A stretch of 64,000 bases of DNA from Vanilla planifolia (lineage: Eukaryota > Streptophyta > Magnoliopsida > Asparagales > Orchidaceae), in the NCBI GenBank assembly GCA_023846275.1, contig JAIUJO010000086.1, positions 1,503,190 through 1,567,189 of the forward strand, read 5' to 3'. This document shows, piece by piece, positions 39,760 to 52,370 of the stretch. Every line of letters starts with the position of its first letter. Within the stretch, counting starts at the first letter, position 1. A program made the translations under genes and the position numbers. The notes under the pieces were generated by a model that saw only the letters and a program-made list of their open reading frames with translations, had not been told where the DNA came from and did not search any database.

Positions 39760-40115
39760 GATATGTAATTTCTATATCATTATAGAAGAATATTAAATAA
39801 GATGATATATTTGTAAATAATAGAATATTAAGGTATTTTATAAAAATGTCATGTTGAAACTAATGGGGAATAAGATTTTCAAATTCTCAACAGTCATGGT
39901 ACGGGTAGGATAAAAATTAATTTTAACTGCCCTCACTTCCCAAGCTTAATTCATTAGTGATCTTTGAAGTGTTTAGGTCATCACGACATTGTTGTCTCGG
40001 CTTATAAATAAGTCTAGTAGGCCCAATCCAATGAGCTTTTTCATATAAGAAAACTGAGAAGCAAAGTTATGCCATAGAGGAGAGTCGCAAAGGTTTGAGT
40101 CATCGATGATGTCAG
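39760..40115 (+). promoter_or_regulatory. Promoter-like block of the DUF4220 relic, with TATA box (duplicated at 57.94-58.33 kb)
   Basis: A TATA box, TATAAATA (40003-40010), lies in gttgtctcggcttataaata followed by agtctagtagg, about 500 bp upstream of the DUF4220 reading frame and on the same strand. The surrounding block, including caacagtcatggta, tgccctcacttcccaagctt, ggtcatcacgac and caatgagctttttcatataa, recurs at 57940-58330. Promoter function is inferred from position and the TATA box; other elements are not identified. Confidence 0.6.
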
Positions 40116-40506
40116 TTTTTTAGAATGACCGTAAGAAAGATTGAAAGCATAAAGGAAAGGATGTTAACTATCTAGCGGTCTCCCACACAAGAAAGGAATT
40201 TATTAAACCTTTGCATGTTAATTATAAATCGGAGGTGCCCCCTTAACAAATATGTATTTCGTGCTGTTTTCACACGAGAAAGTTGATCATGTTTTGGCTG
40301 TTGCTCCAAACTTGCTTCGGTTCCCTGTCAAATATATATTCACACTCACCTACTGGAAAATGGAGTATGGGCATCAAAATGAATGGAGAAAGTGAAATTA
40401 TTTTTACTTTCTACAATCAGTCGATCTCACAAAAGAGGCAAAATTAATGGATATTCCAGGAAAATATAAGAAACTCTAGAGCAAGTAGAATGTACGTATT
40501 TTGATA

Positions 40507-42620
40507 ATGGTAAGCCTCACAATGCAAATTGTGCTCATCTTCCTTGGAAGTTTGAGAAACACATCAGCATCGAGAGCATGGATAAGAATAGCTTTTTGGA
40601 GCAACTATCTTTAAGCCAACTAGGTTGCCGACTTCGTTCTTGGCCAGCTAAGCCGCAACATGGACGACAATAGCAACAACGCCATCCTCGCATTCTGTGC
40701 ACCATTCCTTCTACTTCACCTTGATGGCCCAGACACCATTAGCACCTATTCCATGGAGGACAATGATCTGTGGGTTCAACACCTTCTTGCCCTCGCCTAT
40801 GAGCTCATCATTGTTGTCTATGTTTTGTTCCAGTCTCTTCCAAGTAACCTCCTGCTCGCTCCCACCCTTCCCATATTCTTTGTCGCCATCGTCAAGTACG
40901 TAGAGTAGTCTTCAGCACTAACGGTTTCCGTAGCTCTGTGGCCATTTCAAGCAAGCAAAGTCAATTAAACCCGATTTCTTCCAATCGTAGGACAATTGTA
41001 GCACTTGTGTAGGATGAAAATGAAAAAGACGAATTGAACGCTTTAAAAGGAGCATACGGTATGGACTTGGTTTGCAAGCCTTTCTTCGTGGACGTTATTC
41101 CACTTGTGGATGTATACAATGTAATCGGAGACATGTTGAAGGAGATGACTGTCAAGGAAGTTTCGGGCCTGACAAGCACGGAACTCAGCTATGCCTATGA
41201 TGAGATGTACACAAAGGTCGTCGTTAATTGCTCACGTGTCAGCGTCATCCTCAGGGTGATCTGCTCCTCCGGTATCCTTCTCCCTTTCTTGTTATTCATT
41301 TTCTCTCAAAAGCATTGCTTTGATAATAGTGACATCACGATCACTTATGTCCTGCTTGGAGCTTCCATATGTCTTGATACCGTGGCTTCTGTCATGTTCC
41401 TACTTTTCGACTGGTTAGTCATCTTCCTTCTCGAATTTAAGAAACTGAGCAAGTGGGGTTTGCTTCTTGCCCATCTCATTCTCAAAATAAGGAGAGGATT
41501 GTGGCATGAAAGAAGATGGAGGCCTTTAGAGATGCCGCAACTCAATTTGATCACCAACTGCTTCAGGAATGTAGCAGTACAGCCAAAGGAACATGTATCA
41601 CCTGAATATCTGAAGAACAGGAGGATAAACAAAAAGGCACAAAGAATAGAATCCAAGCCTAGCCCATTAGAGCATTTTAGGAGGCAATGGTATTGTTCCC
41701 GAGCTGGACTAGTGGATTTTCATCCTAAACTTCGTATTCACAGAAGTCAGTAAATGAAATCAACTTCTTCTAGAGATCGTCACTGCACATGCTTAGAAAT
41801 GCTTACAAATATCGTGGGGGCTATTCAACGATAAGGCAGGGCTCGCTGCACTTCAGCAAGTCGATGCCCCAGTATGGGTTATGTTTGCATTCCTTAATTT
41901 GATAGAAGCCTTGACAGCCGATCAGCAAGTTCTACTGTGGCACATTGCGACACAGCTATGCTAACACTGGAAGCCCCAGGAGCTGCACACGTTGCATCAT
42001 CCTCATGAAACACAACCACAGTCTAAGGGGTTAAGAGAATAGAAGAGCACTTGGCACTGGATGCAGGCATTGAAGTGCCTGTCCGACTATATGTTGTAAA
42101 TGGTGTTGATGCTACCAGAGATAATGGCAAACATGGGAGGAGCGAGCCTGCTGATTTACTGGCATGCTTGCTATGATTTAGTATAGTTCATCGAACGTCA
42201 TGAAGAGGATTTGACGTCGACTGTGAACAACGATGATGAGGTTGAGGGGAAGGCGTGTAGGCTGATGCTGACCGAACCTATAGAATGGATGACATATCCA
42301 TCTCTGTTTGAGATGGCACGAGTGCTTGCACACCTAATTCTTGTTCTTGGGGAGGACAAAGGTGGCAAGTGATCACATCAGCATGGGCGAAGCTTTTGAT
42401 GCCAGGAGTGAAGAATACTCAAGCAAGCATGCACAGTAGGGGAGGCGACATTATAACTTTTGTTTTGCTACTTGTGAAGCATGTGGGAATGGTGGATGCA
42501 TTGGATATTGGCAGATACATGATGGGTGGTGCACTGGACATGGCCAAAAAGGTACCGTCCTTCATTAAACTATATTTAAGAAATTGTTACGGTTTGATAA
42601 CGACTGGCGATCAAGTGTGA
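40507..42620 (+). pseudogene. DUF4220/DUF594 membrane protein pseudogene
   Basis: The family comprises plant multi-pass membrane proteins of unknown function with an N-terminal DUF4220 and a C-terminal DUF594 domain, and is most expanded in monocots. Taking ATG at 40507, the frame reads MVSLTMQIVLIFLGSL, then ADFVLGQLSRN, then FCAPFLLLHLDGPDTISTYS, EDNDLWVQHLLALAYELIIV and FFVAIVKYVE up to 40905. It resumes in DELNALKGAYGMDLVCKPFF and continues from 41034 to 41753 through YDEMYTKVVVNCSRVSVILR, TYVLLGASICLDTVASVMFL and FDWLVIFLLEF. DUF594 pieces follow: VLLWHIATQLC near 41930, LKCLSDYML near 42075, and WAKLLMPGV then HSRGGDIITFVLLLVKHVGM at 42384-42500. Lesions: TAA and TAG at about 40608-40625, a stop at 40908, a stop at 41753 and several later. 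The hydrophobic runs are still readable, so decay is fairly recent. Confidence 0.85.
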
Positions 42621-43149
42621 ATAATGTATCCATAGATCCAACTTCGATAAAATCACAAATTCTCCTTCAACTGGTCTACAAAAATTTGTCCTCATAACAA
42701 TATTTAAGATAACGACACTCCAAAATAAACAATCTTTCAAAGAATAGTTTTTGTACATTTGCTCATTGAGAAAGATGAAAGAAAAGAAAATATAATTTAT
42801 TGCAAAAAAAATAATGTATGGATGTTTGTTCATAGAGAATAATATAATCACATAGAAATATTTTATGATAGTAAATTAAAAATATCAATGACAAAAAAAA
42901 TCTTATATTTCATGAAAGAACAAAAAGTTATATTATTTTATTCTTTATATTCAAGTTGTTGTATTCATTTAAAGTTATCAAAGCATAAATATAAAGAAAA
43001 ATAGTAATAGTTGTTCCAAAATTTATTTTATTATTTTTTTCTCATTCAATATAACTAATCTCGACAATTATTTTGTTCTTCTTTTTTTACAATTTTATTT
43101 TATCTTGGTATGTTTCTTATAAACAATTGCTTATGAATTTCATGTTTTT
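42621..43149. other. No gene seen
   Basis: AT-rich DNA following the DUF4220 relic. The minus-strand ORF at 42576-42851 has no recognised family. It might be part of the Copia remnant that follows, but no motif supports that. Confidence 0.4.
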
Positions 43150-43620
43150 GTGTAAAAAAATCAAATTCTTTAGAAAAAAAATTTCTTCTATATTAGTTTA
43201 GATAAATTTTATATTAAACCAATTTTTTATTTTTATAAGACCTTCAAATTCTGGATATTTTTAAAATCTTTTAATTTATGAACTACAAAAGATATCCAAC
43301 TCATATGAATGAGGTCCTCAATAAATAGTAAATAATTTCTATTTTTATTTTGAAATAAAATATTTAGTTGTTACAAATATCAACATGAACTAAATCAAGA
43401 GACTACATAACTTTCTAAAACTTAAGAATGATGATTATTGGTGCTTATCAAAAATATAACATTCACAAATAAAATCAACAATAAAAATAAAAAAAATATC
43501 ATTCAATATTTTTTATTTTATAAATTAAAAATCTAACAAAATACAAATAATCATTCTAATAATATCACAACTAAGATTTATTCTTAACCTCTACTACAAA
43601 TACATTACTTTTAATATAAA
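43150..43620 (-). mobile_element. Copia integrase remnant, heavily decayed
   Basis: The minus-strand translation, with many stops, retains the order of a Copia GAG-pre-integrase and integrase start: a KNIE...FY segment, then CECYIFDKHQ (normally CEGC..GKQ), then FMLIFV (LELIHTDVCG region), TKYFISK (NKYFLTFIDD region), YELDIF (TWVYFLKEK region) and KYPEFEGLIKIKN (F..FKALVEKQ region). No LTR or other domain is identifiable nearby. It lies just 3' of the SDA1 relic and is unrelated to it. Confidence 0.55.
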
Positions 43621-44111
43621 ATTCTTTATTAAAAACACCTCATTGACACAATTCATCCTCAAATACAAAAAATAATGTTATTATATTACTTATCTAATAC
43701 TTAAAGAACCACAAGCTAAAAATTCAAATATTAAACAAATATCATGAACCAATTTTTTTTTATCATTTATCCTTCGTTATGATTTAAAAAATTTTCTAGA
43801 CATCTATTCTATTAACTTAAGTCTTTATTCATATTAACATAAAAATTTCTAGACTTTGAAACTTAAAAAAGTCCACATCATTGTAATACTAGAAGTTGAA
43901 TATAAAAGTTAAATGAAATTCAAAACATTATTTCAAGTCAATCATGGTTTACACATCCTTTACACCTCTTTAAAAGGAAAATATTAATTAACTCAAAATC
44001 TTAATCAATAATTATTGGCCTCATACATCGCACAAATATCTTTAATGATTTGGAAACTAATCAGAATGATAAAAGGGAAGCTAAGTAAAGATATAGGCTC
44101 ACCAAAAAATG

Positions 44112-46540
44112 TTATCCCAGAATGCTGAAATCAATTGGAGTTCTCGAGCTTCCCTTCCATGCTTTCCTTCCCTTAAACTTCTTACCACCTTTCCTTCGCT
44201 GTTTTTTTTTCTTTTAACTAGAACGGGCTGCTCTTGTTCTTTTGGTAGCCAGTGGCATTGCCTTCTAGTGCTGTTTCTCCCTGTTGCTTAGCCCACCAGT
44301 CTAGTTAAACAATAATAGCAACTTATCTCATGTCAACCAAGATAAAAATAAGCTTTGAAATAACAAAATCACGTAACAAAACAAAAAAAACATGATGCTC
44401 TTGCAATTAAAAATGGCAAATGTAACAATGACATACCTTTTTTTGTTTCACCACAGTTTTAGCCTCGTACTTTTCACTATCCCCTCGGCCAGCTCAAACA
44501 AAAGCAACTCTCTCCTGCTTGCTAAGCATGCTCCTGAGTTGTGCCTAAACACAACACATGATTATCATTTGTTAACCAATGAAGTTTAGTAAATTGCTTT
44601 TAAAAATGCCAAACCAACTTGGATGGGTCAAACGTCACTGTATGCACTCATCTCAAAGTAAAATAAACTTGAATACATCCAAGAGGTTCTGATTATTCTT
44701 ATTCTAGTCATTTCACTGAGATCGCTCCCAAAGAATGGCTGATGAGAAACATCAAAGAAAGCAACCATGTTATAAGACATTAAAAGTAGGAACCTATGAA
44801 CTATATTTGTGCAGCATTGAGCATAGATTTCTTCGTGCTTAAGACAATAAAATTGCTGACACGACTCAGTAATAATGCTTTCATTAGCTAATTTTCTAGA
44901 TTGAATATAATTATGATACTTTTGCTTGATGAAATAAAACTCCATTTGAATCTAATTACTTGTGCTAAAAATTACTCACTATTGCCCAATTTTACTTCAA
45001 ATAATGCATGGTCAAAATATAAAACATGACTTAATCCCCCTAACAATGTAACTAAGTTATATCTGATGATGAATTATGTGTCCAATAAAACCAAGTCATC
45101 GGTATTTCATCTTTGAAATAATAAGTCGACTGATACACTTATAGGACTAACTATCTGGCTTCACTTCTCCACACATGGTCACCATTAGCATCATCAGGCC
45201 ATTAAAAGCCATGAAATATGCATGAATAATACACATTGAGAAGTGAAATTAGAAGAGCCATCAAACCAATAGAAAGCAACCATCTTAGAGAATTACCTCA
45301 AGTTTAATAGGGTTCTAATGTTTTGCACTCAACTGCTCAAACGATGGAATTTCAGAAGTTGTCTACTTTATAGCCTTCATCCTTTCTTAATAGACCATGT
45401 TGAGACAAGGCCTTCTTTGCGTCTTTATTTGCCTAATAAACATTTGAATATGATTTCTAAAGTTAAACTTCTAGTCAAGACATGAACACCCTGCATATAA
45501 CCTATGCTCATTTATTTGATAATAATGGAGACTTCCTTCAATTTAAAAGCTTGGTCAAGAACATCTGCAAGGACAAGGTAATATTTGCAAAAGCCATTCT
45601 ATCAATAAATACAAGATAATCGATGAGATACTAAGAAAATTGAATATAGAAGATAAACGATGACGTCTACCTTCAGTTCTTGGACACGTTGGAAGTCTTC
45701 ATTATAAACAGTACCATCAGCTTCATCAGTTGAAACCTCAGTAGCCTTTATTACTGCAAGTATTTCAAGACAACATGGAATTGCATCAACAACATTTAGA
45801 CATCCAACAAAATTGCCTAGCTTCTTCTTCTTTCTATTTGACGGATCTTTCCCATCATCAGCATCTTCATCTTGCCCATCAATACATATGGCTTGTACTT
45901 CTATTTCGTCATTCAATTCTTCAGTGTCACAAACATTAGCCAATCCCCCATCATCTGAACCTTCTTCATCACTGTCATTCCTGTAGGCATCATCTTCCAA
46001 AACCATCAATACCACTAGATTGTCCACTTTCAGGGAAAAATTCATTGTCAAACTCTCCATCATTTTCTACAGAATCCTCATCTTCTTCATATGCAACTCT
46101 AGCATAGATATCAATGTTACTAGTGAGGAATCATTTTCAGCTTTAGAACCATAGGATGCCATTTTATCCTCAGAACTACTATATAAAGGCTTATCATCAT
46201 CTTGTTTAAGTAACTCAAAATCGGGCACGTCATTAGCATCATTGACATCTCCAAAGGCTTTTGGTCTGGCTTTTGAATCAATGGGATGACCTTAGTCTTT
46301 CTTGACCAAAAAGGAATAGCATATCTATAAAAATGAAACAAGAAAATTTTATTTTTTTCCAAAATATAACAAATTTGTCATTCATTTTTAATTGCACCAT
46401 TAAGGATGTCGTTAAAAAAAGCAAAGCAAAAAACATACTTGTATTAATAATGTGATCAAGGAGCATGCAACAATTGAAATAACATTCTCATGTGACTTTT
46501 TGTACAAGACAAAGTCTTGAAGAAGGTCTTCAGTCATCAA
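44112..46540 (-). pseudogene. SDA1: SDA1 copy B, 3' exons: detail
   Basis: 46540-46439 reads LMTEDLLQDFVLYKKSHE and ends at GTATGT. 46324-45671 starts ICYSFLVKKD, then TAA where family members have R, then HPIDSKARPKAFGDVNDAND. A frameshift near 46130 follows, then a long acidic open stretch and DEADGTVYNEDFQRVQELK before a GTAGAC donor. 45432-45297 reads ANKDAKKALSQHGLLRKDEG, then a shift, then IPSFEQLSAKH and a TAG. 44544-44437 reads AQLRSMLSKQERVAFV, TGA (from CGA), GRGDSEKYEAKTVVKQKK. 44300-44112 reads TGGLSNREKQH, TAG, KAMPLATKRTRAARSS, TAA, KKKKQRRKGG and FKGRKAWK. The usual family end at GRKAWK is overrun by about 13 codons to a TAA at 44112. Confidence 0.88.
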
Positions 46541-47889
46541 CTAAATCACAATGAAGAAAACAAAAAATTAAGAACGATGATAGTAGCTGCTCTTTTCATG
46601 ATGTAGTAAAAAAATAAAGGAATCCAAATATGCTTATGTTGCTATGAAGACCAAGAATGAAAGAGCAACCGATAAGTTTAAGCTGTATGTAAATATAAAT
46701 AAATCTTGCTTCCTAGGTTTTGATCACCTAGAAGCATTTTTTTAGTTTCAATTAGAAATTCTATATCAGAATTGCAAATTGAAACATAGTTCATAAATTA
46801 GCACTAATATGAAAATATGAAGGGAAATCATCGTGTAAGGAGACAAGGATTCATGATGTCACGAAAGTACTTGAGTAAATATATAAGGTGCAAATTCCAT
46901 AATGCATTAGTTATAACTATCTATCTATCATCCATCTAAACCATATTACTATTCCTTTCCTTTGAATGTTTAAGATATGCAGGCACTTAAATCACATATA
47001 TTTCCATCTTTTCAATGCTGTAATTCATGAAAATTTGTAGTATTTATTACTATATCGTCATGTGCACAACTAGACTTTTTCATATGCCGCTACTTCTTGA
47101 AAAGTGTATTTGCCAGTATCCAAGCCATTTTAATTAAATATGTTTGCATATTTAGGTAAAATCGAAAGGAAATTGCATCAAATGCAAGAGCATTATTATG
47201 ATAGCCTAATTTATTTAATTATAAAATACATTTGCATTTGTGTATTTAATGTTGAATGTAAACTGTACAGATCCAACACTATGAAATCAATATATTTTGA
47301 TGCATCTCAAAAAAAAATATCATGTGGCTAATAGCTACATTTGAAACTTGGGCAAACCATTAAGAAAATCTTGAAATGAGATATCTACCAGTACATTATT
47401 TGTGATTTTTTGAAGTCTTTTAATTTTTTTATAAATTTTCAAAAAGAAAATTAAAACAATATTTTATATAATCATATTTATTGTTATAAAAACAATATGC
47501 TTACCATCGCCAATGCCTTTTAGCTATGCTCTATGCATGAGGAGGTCTGAAAAAAAAGAAGAAGCGCTTGGGAGAAAAGAAAAAGATAATAGCTTGTGCT
47601 TGGGTATGGAGGGCTGCAATAAGCAAATGTTCACCTAAGAAAGTCACAGTAAAAACTACTTCAATCTTGGAAAAGAGTTTCATAAAAGAGCTCACATCTT
47701 GAATTGCATAAAAAGGACTGTTAAAAGTATACTTTTGACTGAGATTTTCCTCCCTTAGAATGTTGTTAAATTTTCTATTGAGCTGCTAGAGCGATGGTTT
47801 TGAAGTAACCAAATACTGGGTTGAATTTTGTAGTGTTGTTAAGAAAGTCTATGTCACATACCATACAATAGGCTTAATCACACAATATG

Positions 47890-48080
47890 ACAAGAAAAAA
47901 TATACCATATGATATGAGAGAATCACCTTTACAATCGTTGGCACCTGAATTATGGGCAATGTTACAGTGATATACGATAAGAACAACCCTGTTGTCATTA
48001 GTAGCTAAATTAGGAGCCACGGTACGACAAGGACACAATCATCATAAGTAGAAGATACTAGACAATGTGGGCGATGGTTC
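47890..48080 (+). repeat. Dispersed repeat pair in intron, copy 1 (partner 48660-48895)
   Basis: Shared pieces are atatgagagaatcacctttac here and atatgagagaatcacctttt in the partner; cctgttgtcattagtagcta with ccctattgtctgtagtagct; and actagacaatgtgggcgatg with actagacaatgtgaatgatg. Copy 2 has about 75 bp extra in the middle. They lie about 760 bp apart in the same orientation; an LTR or short tandem-element origin is possible but unproven. Confidence 0.6.
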
Positions 48081-48351
48081 CGTAAAGCAAAAGAAGGATT
48101 TAAAAACATTTTGTAACTATGTTTGTGAATACTTATTGTATAAAAATTATATAGTTTAGAAAAATAATAAAAAGACGAAAACTTAAAATAATGTTTAAGA
48201 ATTTCAAAAATCTTATGAATAAAATATAAATAATTACTAATAGCATGTAATAAAAATTATAAAAAAAAGAAAAGATAAAAAATGAAAAGGCAATAAAAGT
48301 GACATAAAAGAGTCATCATGTGAACAAACTAAAACTATAATATAAGTTAGT

Positions 48352-48450
48352 TAAATTGATGTACTGTGATATAAGCATACTATATAAGCATACTACATAA
48401 CATATTTTAGATTGTGATGTACTGTGATATAAGCATATTACATAACATAT
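48352..48450 (+). repeat. Short tandem duplication, offset 58 bp
   Basis: gatgtactgtgatataagca starts at 48358 and again at 48416, each followed by tact or tatt and cataacatatttt. It lies between the two members of the dispersed repeat pair. Confidence 0.7.
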
Positions 48451-48659
48451 TTTTATTTATACTTATGTTCTAATTTATAGGACAATTTATTATAATTATA
48501 TACACACACATATGGTAATTAAAAAATAAAATAAAAAGTAGAAATATAAGATAGAAAAAGAAATTATAAAAAAAGAGAGAATGATTGACTAAATAAATCT
48601 AGAACACGAAAATGATGAAATAAGAATGTGATGATTTCTTTATGACCCCATCTCACGAT

Positions 48660-48895
48660 TGTTCGATATGAGAGAATCACCTTTTGTATTGTTCATACCT
48701 AAATTATGAGATACGAAAAAACAAAAAACCCTCCACCATGAATACAGGGTTCTAAACAATGCTTGCAATCATACAATGGTATATGATACAATCACCCCTA
48801 TTGTCTGTAGTAGCTAAATTGTGAGTCATAGCACGACAAGTACAACACCATGTGACTACCAAATACTAGACAATGTGAATGATGGCTCCATGATA
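48660..48895 (+). repeat. Dispersed repeat pair in intron, copy 2
   Basis: Partner of 47890-48080, with the same order of conserved pieces and an internal insertion between about 48710 and 48785. Confidence 0.6.
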
Positions 48896-49079
48896 AATAA
48901 TCTAATATAAAATCCTATGTGAGGATAGTGATCATATGAAAAAATTTAGATCTTAAGATATTATATTAGATATTTGATGCTTTTCATCACCCCAACTTAA
49001 TTTTTGAATTATGTCCTTTAGATTTGTCACATGCTCTCTTTATTGTACGATTTTCTGATATTGTTGGCACATTTTAATA

Positions 49080-49400
49080 TTAAGCCAAATGGGGAGTGAC
49101 AATTGGACCATCAAAAGTGCTAATACAATAATTGTGAACTTTAGGAGTGCATGGACACTGTTTGCTTACCAACAGCTCTTTTCCACCTGCACCAAATTGG
49201 ATGCTGGCAGAAAGGCATACAGTGTTGTCGCTTTCAAGGGGAGCAACTTGCAAGCCTGCACCATCTGGGAAAGAACTAAGTTGGATATAAAATTCATCAC
49301 AAAGGAAACCAAGCAAGTACAAAAGCATCCATTGAAACAACACAAAAATACTCGACAATAGTCCAAAACAATTGATAAATAAAATTGCTTCAAAGCATGA
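49080..49400. other. Unrecognised ORF-bearing, less AT-rich stretch inside the SDA1 intron
   Basis: Open frames overlap on both strands: minus 49460-49080 (126 codons, ending FDGPIVTPHLA) and plus 49089-49361 (90 codons, starting MGSDNWTIKSANTI). Composition from about 49085 to 49290 is clearly richer in G and C than the flanking DNA. The minus frame runs through the donor and exon of the SDA1 relic at 49442, so it is not a separate gene start. I do not recognise either translation. A fragment of a mobile element is the likeliest source; an exon of an unrelated captured gene is possible. Confidence 0.35.
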
Positions 49401-49441
49401 CATGTTCAATAGTAACCCAATCAGATGAATAGAACACATAC

Positions 49442-51068
49442 CAATGGCAACCTCAAGCACATCTCATGTCCCACATTTAACCCAACAATAATCGCCTAAT
49501 AGAACATAAGCAATAGATTGAAATCAATACACCACTCAGTAATGACAAAATATTCAATATCTAAAAAGAGTATAAAACACCTCAGGACGAGAACGATCAT
49601 GCACAAATTGTTTCACTATTTACTCGAATTGCAAATTGGCAGGAACTTAAATTTAGTCCATCCATCACTAAACATAGCTCCACCAGAAAATACAGTTAAT
49701 GCAATCCAAAACCAAACCGATCATTCTTGGTATTATTATCTACTATGAATAACTCACTGCATTCATATCAAAACAGAAGTCACTTTAGGAAGGGAAATTA
49801 AATGTAATAGGCTGCCATGTACTCAAGGAATTAGCAGTGGCAAGAAATTGAGATTAAAATTTTTCTTCAATCAGAACTCTTAAAAATTGGTGCAGTGGGA
49901 AAAATGCACTCCCTAATCCAACATATTTGACGACATTCTATAACAGCCCTAAGACTTTATCCACTTTACAATTCAATCTTTGAGTAGCCAAAAGAAGAAT
50001 CAGAATGAATATGCAAAGAAGTACGATTCTATTCTTAGAAAGAAATTAATTTGACAATTTTCTTTTGGGACCATAAGCTTCAAACGAAATTTCAACAATT
50101 CTTAATAAAGATTTTTAAAATTAAAAAGATCATAAAAGGAAGCACTAGCTACTGCTCAACAGATCATAACCTTGAAATTAGACCATTTTGTTAAAAAAAT
50201 ACGAATTGAACTACAGGAATATTTGACATTTTTTACTTGAAAGGCTGATATATTATGCTTTATATGGAATTAACCTCGCTTGACCAAAAAATGGACTCAT
50301 TTTAAAGCTTCTCATAAATTCGTTAGCATGTTTACAAATGCCTAAAATTCCAACAATACTTAAAAATACTACATAATATTGTACAATTACAAATTTTCAA
50401 ACTAAGTAGTTTTTAACATTACAGATGAACTATGAATCTAATCCAACGTTCCTCATTCAATCTTCAGTTATATATATAATAATGACACCCAACACACTAA
50501 TGCAAACAATCTGAAGCCTCAAAAAGAAGTTTAAAAATAAGCAAAAAAATGATAAGGCAACAAGGAAAAGGGAAAATCTAAGGGAACAAAAAAATGGCCA
50601 TCAAACTATAGGTATCACCATTCAACCAAGTAAAGGGAAGCAGACATCATTAACAATAAGGAGAAAACACCATTATAGAAGTAATCACGGCCAAGAAGTA
50701 TAAATCTGGTTATCTAATAGGTTCCTGCATACTAAAGAAATAAAATAACTACATGGAGATCAACAAAAAAGCTTACCACCTTAAAACATTCATTGCATAC
50801 TTGAAGATGAGAGAAGAGCATCCCAGCCAAGCCCTGTGGAGTTAGACAAAGTATGAATTATGGCTTGGAACAAGAATTTGCAAAAAAAAGACAGGACTTC
50901 AATTCAAGGATTATTAACCAGTGCTTCTTTAAGATGAATAAGAGGAGGGTAGGAGTGTGCTACTTCATTTTTTGATGATGGACGTTGCTGCCTTTTCATG
51001 CCGAGAACAACACGTTGCAATTTTGTCTTTTTCTTATTCTTGCTCGAAGTAGTGCCCTTGTGTTGTGC
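49442..51068 (-). pseudogene. SDA1: SDA1 copy B, middle exons: detail
   Basis: 51068-50919 reads AQHKGTTSSKNKKK, KLQRVVLGMKRQQ and PPLIHLKEAL without a stop. 50833-50777 reads GLAGMLFSHLQVCNECFKV and ends at a clean GTAAGC donor. Near 49620-49581 the end of an exon gives IVKQFVHDRSRPE with a GT donor. 49495-49442 gives AIIVGLNVGHEMCLRLPL with AG acceptor and GTATGT donor. Between 50776 and 49621 the family should encode a conserved stretch of about 60 residues (the part around the motif QPHQRDV). I could not find it, so it is deleted or too decayed to read. Confidence 0.85.
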
Positions 51069-52370
51069 CTAAATATGTACAAAGGTATCACTATTAGAAA
51101 AATATTTAGGAATTCCAGTACCTAACCCAATTCTACAGCAATGATCATACGAAACATGCGTTAATCAATAGAAGTGTTCCATAAGTCAAGTTTTTCCTTG
51201 CAATACAATTACCATCTCCAGCATTTTTGTAATCACATAGACTATAGGTAAAAGAAAACAAAATCCTTCAAAAACTTGCTATTGAGACCTTTCAGTGGAA
51301 ATAGCATGTCTTTTTCAATTTAATGGCATAAACTTCAGTTAAAAATAAAATGTAAACTCATGCTCAAAGTTCAACAGAACAGAGAGAGCAACATGAAAAT
51401 CTACAGATGGAATTGATGCAAAAGAGCTAAAATTGAAAACATACAAATCGAAGTTCTGATTACCAATTTCTTCGAAATATTTTTGGTAAGCTTATATCAC
51501 CCAACCAAATTATAAAGGCCATCTGTGAATATTGTTTTACTTAAGGTATAACGATGACATTTGGAAATTCTTGAATTTATGCATATCAACTTCTCCACCT
51601 CCAAGTGACTAGGTTATTCTTTACGGTGAATGAGCATTGTCTCAAAAAACTGCTCTTCTGAATACACAAGGGCAAAAAAATATCAGAATAATATAGCAAA
51701 TCAACAAGTAAGAAAACCATTTCCAATATAGCATTCCATTCAAACATGTGAAAAATAGACTTAAGCACTTATATTAACTCAAGAATATCTTAACCAAACC
51801 ACAAACTTTGAGACAATGACTAGGCACAAAAAACTGATTGAATGTCGTCAAGTCAAATTGAACAATGTTAAAGAAATTTACCCAATTTACTTAACTACAA
51901 GGCCTGATTAGAATAACACTTCAGTTTTTAATTATTTAGGTTTTCTGGAACATTAATAAAGAGCATTTATTAATTAAACAAAAGAATAACTTGTTGGAAT
52001 GATTGTCCTTGTAGATGGAAATCGACAAAAAACTTAAGAACTAAATACTCGATTGAAAATTCTGCAACTAGAACAAAAAGGCTTTACTTTATTGAATCAA
52101 TACTTGCACAATAGTTTCAATATAAATATTCAATCCAAAATCCAAGACCTTAGGTAAATATTTTGAAAGTCCCATCATCATCTCAAAGTTAAAGTACAAT
52201 ATATGTTAATCATTGTTTGCTGACCATTAACAGCACAACATATCATGGACTCTAACAACACCTAGATTATCATATGAAATAACTATGACATCACATCATG
52301 CTTATTGCATCTTCATCACTCCACACAAGAAAGCAAATAAATAAATAAATTGTAGACACCAACTACATGC

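Larger units (their letters stand above)
46541..49441. other. Large intron of the SDA1 relic, with inserted repeats
   Basis: This 2.9 kb interval between two consecutive SDA1 exons is much longer than the neighbouring introns and appears to have been enlarged by insertions: the repeat pair at 47890-48895 and the ORF-bearing stretch at 49080-49400. No other gene is recognised. Confidence 0.5.

Noticed and set aside
40697..41656. Overlapping ORFs at 40697-40903 (plus), 40961-41179 (minus) and 41345-41656 (minus)
   Set aside because: They are shadow frames of the DUF4220 relic.
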